DNA from: Rickettsiales bacterium
GTDB taxonomy: Bacteria > Pseudomonadota > Alphaproteobacteria > Rickettsiales > UBA3002
Assembly (NCBI GenBank): GCA_947441895.1
Contig: CANEUT010000108.1
Location: forward strand, 1 to 5,690
DNA length: 5,690 bases
Direction: 5' to 3'
Positions 1 through 4,712 of the stretch are shown here, one piece after another. Position 1 is the stretch's first letter, and the number at the start of each line of letters is the position of its first letter. Position numbers and translations under genes: made by a program. A model generated the notes under the pieces. It had not been told where the DNA came from. It did not search any database and worked only from the letters and a program-made list of their open reading frames with translations.

Positions 1-63
1 AGGCACACGCTTACGAAAAATGTATGTTCCATTTCTACGAGTCACGAGTGAACAAAGCCCCAT
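1..63 (-). CDS. Tyrosine recombinase/integrase N-terminus (partial)
   Basis: Only the first 21 codons are inside the window, so this is a partial gene. The reading begins MGLCSLVTRRNGTYIFRKRV and stays open to the edge. The pattern R-R-x-G-x-Y-x-F-R-(R/K)-R-(V/I)-P near a start codon is typical of the N-terminal segment (DUF6538-like) of phage and island tyrosine recombinases, which insert DNA at attachment sites, often in tRNA genes. The start is supported by an AAAGGTGG ribosome binding site (70-77) 6 bases upstream of the ATG at 61-63. It points the same way as the intact tRNA-Pro, whose 3' end is 87 bp upstream, which is the classic integrase position beside attL or attR. The catalytic R-H-R-Y residues lie outside the window, so the call rests on a short motif plus context. 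A chance reading frame of 21 codons is possible but less likely given the motif, RBS and location. Confidence 0.6.
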   Translation of the reverse strand, partial: MGLCSLVTRRNGTYIFRKRVP

Positions 64-85
64 TGTGTACCACCTTTGTGTACCA
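63..85. repeat. 10-bp tandem direct repeat flanking the integrase RBS
   Basis: TTGTGTACCA occurs at 63-72 and again at 76-85, a 13-bp period. The copies cover the start codon edge and the bases just upstream of the ribosome binding site of the integrase frame. A repeated site at this place could be an operator for the integrase or an arm-type binding site for recombinase or excisionase; which of these, if any, is inference. Confidence 0.45.
70..77 (-). promoter_or_regulatory. Ribosome binding site of the integrase gene
   Basis: AAAGGTGG on the minus strand, 6 bases before the ATG at 63-61. It resembles the anti-16S consensus AAGGAGGT with one change and decides the start of the partial integrase gene. 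Its first four bases lie in the 3' arm of a predicted RNA hairpin (74-84 with 97-107), so access to it may be controlled. Confidence 0.5.
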
Positions 86-107
86 AATTGCACAAAAGCA
101 CACAAAG
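74..107 (-). promoter_or_regulatory. Leader RNA hairpin overlapping the integrase RBS
   Basis: On the minus strand CUUUGUGUGCU (107-97) can pair with GGUACACAAAG (84-74): eleven consecutive pairs, two of them G-U, around a 12-nt loop. The 3' arm contains the first four bases of the AAAGGTGG ribosome binding site. Such a hairpin in the leader could reduce translation of the integrase. The pairing is seen in the sequence; the regulatory role is inference. Confidence 0.35.
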
Positions 108-150
108 AAAATCAGCAACTTATTGGCTTTACTCCTCAAATGGGAGTGAA

Positions 151-190
151 TGGTCGGAGTGGCGGGATTTGAACCCACGACCCCTAGTCC
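151..190 (-). other. Candidate attachment site in the 3' half of tRNA-Pro
   Basis: Integrative elements commonly recombine in the anticodon-to-3'-end part of a tRNA gene and rebuild it on insertion. Here the intact tRNA-Pro 3' end lies next to a probable integrase gene, so this segment is the natural attL/attR candidate. The second copy of the att core would lie outside the window, so neither the exact core nor its existence can be confirmed here. Confidence 0.3.
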
Positions 191-225
191 CCCAGACTAG
201 TACGCTACCGCTGCGCTACACTCCG
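151..225 (-). tRNA. tRNA-Pro (anticodon GGG)
   Basis: A full cloverleaf folds on the minus strand. The acceptor stem is CGGAGTG (225-219) with CACTCCG (161-155). The D-arm is GCGC/GCGT with loop AGCGGTA. The anticodon stem CTAGT/ACTAG holds loop CTGGGGG, which gives anticodon GGG with U33 and G37. The variable loop has five bases (GGGTC), and the T-arm is GTGGG/CCCGC with loop TTCAAAT. Discriminator A (154) is followed by an encoded CCA (153-151). The first pair C1-G72 with A73 is the bacterial proline tRNA identity, which agrees with the anticodon. It reads CCC and CCU codons. It is the intact member of a tandem pair, and its 3' end faces the integrase gene at the left edge. Confidence 0.95.
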
Positions 226-237
226 ACTCGGTGAGTT

Positions 238-265
238 TGTTAATGGCTGCCAACGCTTGCTGCAA
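238..265 (-). promoter_or_regulatory. Promoter of tRNA-Pro(GGG)
   Basis: TTGCAG (265-260) and TTAACA (243-238) on the minus strand, 16 bp apart, with the -10 box ending 12 bp before the tRNA 5' end. The duplicated tRNA copy has the same pair of boxes at the same spacing (TTGC.. and TTAACA, 16 bp). Retention of both boxes supports the call, although the copies are recent duplicates. The -10 is a moderate match to TATAAT. Confidence 0.5.
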
Positions 266-275
266 GTAATTTCGA

Positions 276-429
276 TGATGAGAGTGGCGGGATTTGATTC
301 GGGCCTCCTGGCCCTCACCCTTTCGGGCGGCTCACTATAGGCTCGCCGTCCAAAATGCCTACTGGCATTTTGTGAACCCACGCCCCCTAGTCCCGAGAGA
401 CTAGTACGCTACCGCTGCGCTACACTCCG
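276..429 (-). pseudogene. Disrupted tRNA-Pro copy with T-loop insertion
   Basis: This is a second tRNA-Pro gene with the same 5' half as the intact neighbour. Defects visible on the minus strand are: an anticodon loop of 8 bases (CTCTCGGG) instead of 7; acceptor 3' strand CACTCTC, which gives a C-C mismatch at the first pair and a G-U at the second; TCA in place of the encoded CCA (278-276); and a net 78-base interruption of the T-loop (75-nt insert plus a 3-bp duplication). The loop contains CGG, so it may descend from a tRNA-Pro reading CCG. Bacterial tRNAs are not normally spliced except by group I introns, and this insert is far too small for one, so I call it a pseudogene. Its promoter appears intact, so a transcript may still be made. 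Confidence 0.8.
298..372. mobile_element. 75-nt hairpin-rich palindromic insertion element
   Basis: Comparison with the intact tRNA-Pro fixes the boundaries: the sequence TGA appears on both sides (295-297 and 373-375) but once in the intact gene, as expected of a 3-bp target duplication. Inside are a 5-bp hairpin GGGCC-TCCT-GGCCC (301-314), a short CCC-TTTC-GGG hairpin (318-327), a GC-rich segment with CGGC/GCCG arms (328-331, 345-348) around the palindrome CTATAG (335-340), and a perfect 9-bp hairpin CAAAATGCC-TACT-GGCATTTTG (351-372) ending exactly at the element edge. It has no room for a protein. It resembles in kind the short non-autonomous palindromic elements of bacteria (REP, Rickettsia palindromic elements), but I cannot assign it to a known family. 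Confidence 0.65.
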
Positions 430-441
430 ACATGTGGTGGT

Positions 442-469
442 TGTTAATGGCTGAACCACCGCAAAGCAA
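442..469 (-). promoter_or_regulatory. Promoter of the disrupted tRNA-Pro copy
   Basis: TTGCTT (469-464) and TTAACA (447-442) on the minus strand with 16-bp spacing, matching position for position the boxes before the intact tRNA-Pro. The pseudogene therefore keeps a transcription start signal. The -10 box lies in the loop of a 7-bp inverted repeat (GGTGGTT 436-442 with AACCACC 454-460) that the intact copy lacks. Confidence 0.4.
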
Positions 470-480
470 GAAAAACTCAC

Positions 481-1749
481 TTAGGTTGGCAAGGGTTCGC
501 GCCACTTATCTTTATAGAAATAAAGCGCAATAAACGACAACACACCACTTGCTGCAAGCGGCCAGAAAGCCGCACTTTTATCAGCGTTACCGACAATCAG
601 CCATTCAGCCACGGCCGGCGTTAAACCTCCCAAAATGGCACATAAATTATACGAAAGCGACATGCCGGAATAACGGATGGAGGTGGGGAATATTTCCACC
701 AGCACCGCAGGCATGGGTGCCAAATACCACCCCACAATGACCGCCAAAATAATTTGGGCAATAAGGATGTTATAAAAATCACCGGTGTTCATCAGCAGGA
801 AGGCCGGATAAATGGCAATGAGCATGGCAATAATAGCGCTCATCAGCACTGCACGACGGCCAATTTTATCGGCAATGCGGGCAGCAGGATAAATGAGCAA
901 CAGCATGGAAGCCATGGCGATTGAGTTAATGAGCAGCGCATGCTCTTCGCTTAGCCCCAAATGTTTTTCACTATAGGCAATCATATAAATGGCCACCGTG
1001 TAGAACGGAATAGTCACAAACAAATAGGCAAAGAAGGCCTGAAGCATTTTTTGCGGATATTTGAAAAATGCATCACGCACGGGCGATGCCGAAAGCGTGC
1101 CGTCTTTTTTAGCTTTTTCATAGACCGGACTTTCTTCACCGTGATGGCGGATATAATAGCCCACAAAGCCGATGCCAACCCCAACAAAGAAGGGCAAGCG
1201 CCATCCCCATGAATAAAAATCTGCTTCCGATAAAACTGATGAGACCAATGTAGACACCAGCGAACCCGCCAAGAAACCAAATACAAGGCTTAGCTTAATC
1301 ACACTGCCAACGGTAGAACGCTGATCGGGTGGCGCATGCTCAACCACGTAGGAAATCGATCCCGAATAAGCACCGCCCAGCGAAATGCCCTGCAGCACCC
1401 GAATAATAAGAAGGCCAATGGGCGCGGCAATACCAATCATTTCATAGGTGGGCAGCAATCCAATACAGCCGGTGGGAATGGCCATCATCATCATCGAGGC
1501 GGTAAGCGCTTTTTTGCGGCCCAGCTTATCACCCAAACGACCAAAGAAAACAGCACCCAGCGGCCGCGAAATAAATCCGGCAGCGAAAATGAGGAATGTT
1601 AAAATAAGGCTGTTCGCCTGACCTTCAGCGAAAAAGAGCTTCGAGAACACAATCGACATGTGGCCATACAGCGCATAATCATACCATTCCAGACCATTGC
1701 CAAGCATGCCCGAAATGATAACTTTTTTCTTTCCGCCAAATAACGCCAT
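481..1749 (-). CDS. MFS transporter, metabolite:H+ symporter (ProP/KgtP-like)
   Basis: 422-residue inner-membrane permease with about 12 hydrophobic segments. The MHS-type opening G-x-x-x-E-W-Y-D (residues 17-24) is present. The loop 2-3 signature of the superfamily is GRLGDKLGRKK (70-80), and a second copy, ARIADKIGRR (290-299), sits in the other half. Family landmarks SWGWRLPF (180-187) and EIFPTSIRYSG (352-362) are also present. Such proteins import small solutes with protons: proline/betaine, 2-oxoglutarate, citrate, shikimate and others. The substrate cannot be read from sequence. It lacks the C-terminal coiled coil of E. coli ProP, so an osmosensor role is not supported. The start is the ATG at 1749 with AGGA six bases upstream; an in-frame ATG at 1815 adds 22 non-conserved residues and lacks an RBS. 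One oddity is GGAYSG (125-130), where relatives have GGE. The gene ends just before the tRNA-Pro pair, with no clear terminator. Confidence 0.9.
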   Translation of the reverse strand: MALFGGKKKVIISGMLGNGLEWYDYALYGHMSIVFSKLFFAEGQANSLILTFLIFAAGFISRPLGAVFFGRLGDKLGRKKALTASMMMMAIPTGCIGLLPTYEMIGIAAPIGLLIIRVLQGISLGGAYSGSISYVVEHAPPDQRSTVGSVIKLSLVFGFLAGSLVSTLVSSVLSEADFYSWGWRLPFFVGVGIGFVGYYIRHHGEESPVYEKAKKDGTLSASPVRDAFFKYPQKMLQAFFAYLFVTIPFYTVAIYMIAYSEKHLGLSEEHALLINSIAMASMLLLIYPAARIADKIGRRAVLMSAIIAMLIAIYPAFLLMNTGDFYNILIAQIILAVIVGWYLAPMPAVLVEIFPTSIRYSGMSLSYNLCAILGGLTPAVAEWLIVGNADKSAAFWPLAASGVLSFIALYFYKDKWREPLPT

Positions 1750-1783
1750 AATGTTCCTACCATTTTTTATTCGTTGAGGCGCG

Positions 1784-1811
1784 ACATTAGCGTTGGAATT
1801 ACGAATGCCAA
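1784..1811 (-). promoter_or_regulatory. Possible promoter of the MFS transporter gene
   Basis: TTGGCA (1811-1806) is one base from the -35 consensus and is followed after 16 bp by TAATGT (1789-1784), a weak -10. It lies between the amtB terminator and the chosen MFS start. Transcription from it would begin downstream of the alternative ATG at 1815, in line with the shorter start. The match is moderate. Confidence 0.3.
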
Positions 1812-1847
1812 GCATAAATCCATGCTGCGGCGCACCATGTTAACAAC

Positions 1848-1882
1848 AAAAAAGGGCGGCAAATTACTTTGCCACCCTTTTT
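1848..1882 (-). terminator. Intrinsic terminator of amtB
   Basis: On the minus strand a 10-bp stem GGGTGGCAAA / TTTGCCGCCC with one U-G pair and a GTAA loop is followed by six U residues (1853-1848), starting about 15 bp after the amtB stop. The plus strand can form the same stem with one A-C mismatch and a T-run at 1878-1882. It separates amtB from the MFS gene transcriptionally. Confidence 0.9.
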
Positions 1883-1897
1883 CTCATTCAACAGATG

Positions 1898-3214
1898 TTA
1901 TCGTGGTTGGTTGACCCGTGCAAATTCACCATGCTGTGAGGTATCAAGCCCATGCCCTTCCGCATCGGTGCCGACACGGATGGGAATAAAGGCATCGACC
2001 AGCTTCACAATCACCGCCGTAGCGAAGAACGAGAATGCCGCCACTGCAACAACACCAACAAGGTTAGCCATGAAGGTTTCGGTTGCACCCGAAACAAAAT
2101 AGCCCTCCACAGCTACTGCCGAATTAACGGATTTGCTGGCATAAAGACCCGTCAGAATGGCGCCACACACACCACCAATACCATGACACGCAAACACATC
2201 CAGCGCATCATCAAGCTTGGTGATTTTCTTAATACCGCGTGCCACAAAATAGCAGACGATGGTGGAAACCACGCCAATGATAAGCGATGACTGAATGGTC
2301 ACGAAACCAGCCGCCGGGGTAATGGCCACCAAGCCCACCACAATGCCGATGGATGAACCCACGGCCGTTGGCTTGCCATGAATGGCCCAATCAAGAAACA
2401 TCCACGCAAGGAAAGCAGCGGCGGCGGCTAAAAAGGTGTTCATGAAGGCATAGGCCGCAAGCGAGCCCGATGTAATGGCCGAACCCGCGTTGAAACCGAA
2501 CCAACCAAACCAGAGAAGTGCTGCACCCAGCATAATCATGGGCACATCGTTCGGGGTTGGCGCTTCATTTACTTTGCGACGACCAAAAAGGAAGCCGCAG
2601 GCAAGTGCCGAGAAACCAGCCGTAATGTGAACTACCAAACCACCGGCAAAATCAAGCCCGCCTTTGGCAGCAATCCAACCGTTGGGGCCCCATACCCAGT
2701 GGGCAACGGGCACATAAACTGCCAAGCTCCACAGCAGCATAATCAGCAGCCATGCTTTAAAATTCACGCGTTCAGCAAATGCACCGGTAATGAGTGCCGG
2801 CGTAATAATCGCAAACATCATTTGAAAAGCTGCAAATGCCAGCGTTGGAATGCCAGTGTCGTTATAAAAAGTGGTTTCAAGGCCTTTTAGCATCGCTGCG
2901 CTAGTGCCGCCAATATAGGGCGTACCTTCGGTGAAAACGAGGCTGTAGCCAACAACCACCCAGGCGATGCCGACTACGGCAAGGGCGACATAGTTTTGCA
3001 GCAGGGTGGAAACAACGTTTTTACGATGCACCATGCCACCATAAAAGAAGGCAAGACCCGGCGTCATCAGCATCACCAGCGCGGCCGACAAAAGTAGCCA
3101 TGCCGTGTTGCCGGTATCGACCTTGGGGGTTACGGCTGCAACCTCGGCAAATGCGGGAAGCGCAAAAAGCGCCGCCACCATCGCAGGCAATAAAAAATGT
3201 TTAAATTTAATCAT
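1898..3214 (-). CDS. amtB: Ammonium transporter AmtB
   Basis: 438-residue Amt/Rh-family channel of the inner membrane that conducts ammonium into the cell; a trimer in known relatives. Residues 1-23 form a cleavable signal peptide (hydrophobic LLPAMVAALFALP, then AFA before EVAA), followed by about 11 membrane segments. By comparison with E. coli AmtB the pore residues are kept: twin histidines H196 (DFAGGLVVHI) and H344 (DVFACHGIGG), Phe gate F134 and F241, recruitment-site W175 and S245, and D188. The C-terminal tail GLDTSQHGE matches the segment that contacts PII proteins. The ATG at 3214 has AGGAG 8 bases upstream; the GTG at 3223 abuts that same motif and cannot use it. No glnK/glnB is downstream, where a terminator and the MFS gene follow, nor upstream, where a divergent gene starts. 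Expression is probably nitrogen-controlled, but no clear NtrC or sigma-54 site was found. Confidence 0.97.
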   Translation of the reverse strand: MIKFKHFLLPAMVAALFALPAFAEVAAVTPKVDTGNTAWLLLSAALVMLMTPGLAFFYGGMVHRKNVVSTLLQNYVALAVVGIAWVVVGYSLVFTEGTPYIGGTSAAMLKGLETTFYNDTGIPTLAFAAFQMMFAIITPALITGAFAERVNFKAWLLIMLLWSLAVYVPVAHWVWGPNGWIAAKGGLDFAGGLVVHITAGFSALACGFLFGRRKVNEAPTPNDVPMIMLGAALLWFGWFGFNAGSAITSGSLAAYAFMNTFLAAAAAFLAWMFLDWAIHGKPTAVGSSIGIVVGLVAITPAAGFVTIQSSLIIGVVSTIVCYFVARGIKKITKLDDALDVFACHGIGGVCGAILTGLYASKSVNSAVAVEGYFVSGATETFMANLVGVVAVAAFSFFATAVIVKLVDAFIPIRVGTDAEGHGLDTSQHGEFARVNQPR

Positions 3215-3428
3215 AATAGGCACTCCTGTTAATGAGAGGTTCGTCGTTTGAAATGAGATACGTGCCCCATTCCAATTATTGTTCCTGCGACCTGCTTCTT
3301 TCGTAGTCAGTTATGTAACGTGTTGTAAAAAAGCGCACGGCTTCACAATCAATTATCCCCACTCTTCTTTACAAGCCTTCACGCCCGCGTATGGTTTAGG
3401 GATATTACACATCATTTGCTAAGGCGCT
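3215..3428. other. Divergent intergenic region amtB / mscS
   Basis: 214 bp between two divergent starts, with no open frame that looks coding. It carries the amtB ribosome binding site AGGAG (3223-3227 on the minus strand) and must hold the promoters of both genes. AT-rich patches that could be -10 elements are present, but no amtB promoter is convincing. A small inverted repeat GTTA-TG-TAAC lies at 3310-3319 near the middle. Confidence 0.6.
3378..3406 (+). promoter_or_regulatory. Possible promoter of the mscS-family gene
   Basis: TTCACG (3378-3383) and GATATT (3401-3406) are separated by 17 bp, each matching four of six consensus bases, 22 bp before the start codon. This would give a short leader with an AAGG ribosome binding site (3421-3424) 4 bases before the ATG. 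Weak evidence. Confidence 0.25.
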
Positions 3429-4712
3429 ATGGAACTCGATCCATTACAAAATCAAACCGTCACCACCGCTGTTACGCAGGCAAACAGCCAAATCGATGCC
3501 GCAACGCTTCCAGAAATTATTTGCATTATTGCCGTACCCATTTTGGCCATTCTCATTGGTATGCTGGTCAATCGCTACATTCACAGTAAAAAACACACAA
3601 GCTGGGGGCTGAAGGCAATTGATTTTACTGCGCCGCTATTAAGCCCACTGCTCACGGTTTTATTTACACTACTCAGCATTGCCATTTTCCGCGCAACCGA
3701 CATTGCCATTTACATTTTACCTTTTTTGCTAAAGCTGGCCGTTTCATGGGTAGCCATTCGCACCGTCACCCTGATGAGCACTAAGCGCACAGCCGGCTGG
3801 TTTATTGCACTGGTCATTATTCCCATCACCTTACTGCATTTATTTGATTGGTGGGACGGCGTAACGGGCGCTCTGCAGGAAGTAAAATTCTCGGTCGGCA
3901 ATGCCGAATTAAACCTGTTTCTTATTTTCAAAGGCATTGCCGCCATTGTTATTTTACAATCACTCGCCAGCTTCAGCATTAGCCTTACCGAACGTCGGTT
4001 GCGCAAAATTCGTGATTTACGGGCCAGCAATCGCGCACTGATTTTAAAAATATTCCAGATTGCCCTTTATTGCTTCTTATTCATTGTGGCCATGCAGGTG
4101 CTCGGCATCAACCTCACCGCGCTCAGCGTTTTCGGCGGAGCATTGGGAGTTGGCCTTGGCTTTGGCTTGCAAAAAATTGCCTCGAATTTTATCAGCGGTA
4201 TTATTTTGCTGTTTGAAAAATCAATTGAGGTGGATGACCTCATTGAGCTGGCGGATGGCACCACGGGCGTGGTGCGCAAAACCAATGCGCGTTACACGCT
4301 ACTTGAAATGCTCGATGGCAAAGAAGTGCTCATTCCCAACGAAGAATTCATCAGCCAGCGAGTGATTAGCTGGACCCACAGCCACACCAAAGCCCGCGCC
4401 GAAATTATTGTCACCATCAGCTATGATTCGAATATGGCCAAAGCAAAAGAGCTGATGCTGGAATGCGCCCGCGCTCACCCCAAATGCCTTAAAAATCCTG
4501 CGCCCAATTGCTTTGCCACCGCCTTTGGCGAAAATGGTGTGGAAATGCGCCTCTATTTTTGGATTCTTGACGCGGTAGATGGCCGTATTGAGCCCAAAAG
4601 TGATGTTATTTTTGCCATTATGAGCACCTTTAGTACCAACAACATCACCATTCCTTATCCCAAGCGCGAAGTGTTTTACACCAACGCTGCCACCCCCATG
4701 GTTGGCGAATGA
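3429..4712 (+). CDS. MscS-family mechanosensitive ion channel
   Basis: 427 residues, compared with 286 for E. coli MscS. Such channels open under membrane tension and release solutes during osmotic downshock. The N-terminal half has about six hydrophobic segments (roughly 28-48, 67-87, 93-112, 122-139, 161-183, 204-224) where MscS has two. Then comes the pore helix and its continuation at about 229-263, with the glycine-rich run GGALGVGLGFGLQKIASNF (236-254), which is strongly diagnostic. The cytoplasmic beta domain follows (IEVDDLIEL 266-274; LDGKEVLIPNEEF 295-307), then the alpha/beta domain with FGENGVEMRLYFWI (366-379), ending near IPYPKREV (408-415). Start ATG with AAGG 4 bases upstream. 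The stop overlaps the next gene by 4 bp, suggesting co-translation. The extra membrane segments make it a larger MscS-like type; the subfamily cannot be fixed here. Confidence 0.93.
   Translation: MELDPLQNQTVTTAVTQANSQIDAATLPEIICIIAVPILAILIGMLVNRYIHSKKHTSWGLKAIDFTAPLLSPLLTVLFTLLSIAIFRATDIAIYILPFLLKLAVSWVAIRTVTLMSTKRTAGWFIALVIIPITLLHLFDWWDGVTGALQEVKFSVGNAELNLFLIFKGIAAIVILQSLASFSISLTERRLRKIRDLRASNRALILKIFQIALYCFLFIVAMQVLGINLTALSVFGGALGVGLGFGLQKIASNFISGIILLFEKSIEVDDLIELADGTTGVVRKTNARYTLLEMLDGKEVLIPNEEFISQRVISWTHSHTKARAEIIVTISYDSNMAKAKELMLECARAHPKCLKNPAPNCFATAFGENGVEMRLYFWILDAVDGRIEPKSDVIFAIMSTFSTNNITIPYPKREVFYTNAATPMVGE

Larger units (their letters stand above)
151..469 (-). repeat. Tandem duplication of promoter plus tRNA-Pro
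   Basis: Two adjacent copies, about 151-265 and 276-469, share the order promoter then tRNA-Pro. From the tRNA 5' end inward the copies are identical for over 30 bases (D-arm and anticodon 5' strand). Outside the tRNA both carry TTGTTAATGGCTG (237-249 and 441-453, plus strand) exactly 11 bp from the tRNA 5' end. The rest of the promoter region has diverged. One copy is intact; the other is interrupted and decayed. Confidence 0.8.

Noticed and set aside
131..147. Intrinsic terminator after tRNA-Pro(GGG)
   Set aside because: The hairpin ACTCC/GGAGT is only 5 bp and is followed by AAAGCC, not a U-run.
298..372. Group I intron or other self-splicing intron in the tRNA-Pro copy
   Set aside because: 75 nt is far too short for a group I core, the insert is in the T-loop rather than the anticodon loop, and the tRNA has other disabling defects.
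436..460. Terminator for the MFS gene
   Set aside because: There is a 7-bp inverted repeat (GGTGGTT/AACCACC), but the loop is 11 nt and no U-run follows on the minus strand; it overlaps the tRNA promoter.
1750..1815. Longer N-terminus for the MFS transporter from the ATG at 1815
   Set aside because: The 22 extra residues do not look like the family, no ribosome binding site precedes that ATG, and the ATG at 1749 has AGGA at good spacing.
549..2890. Open frames on the plus strand across the MFS and amtB genes
   Set aside because: They are antisense to strongly supported genes, have low-complexity His/Asn/Thr-rich translations typical of shadows, and show no family resemblance.
3215..3223. 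GTG start for amtB at 3223
   Set aside because: The only Shine-Dalgarno motif (AGGAG) abuts this GTG, too close to serve it, but sits 8 bases from the ATG at 3214.
3253..3271. Sigma-54 promoter upstream of amtB
   Set aside because: The minus strand has a fair -24 half (GGGGCACG), but the required GC at -12 spacing is absent.
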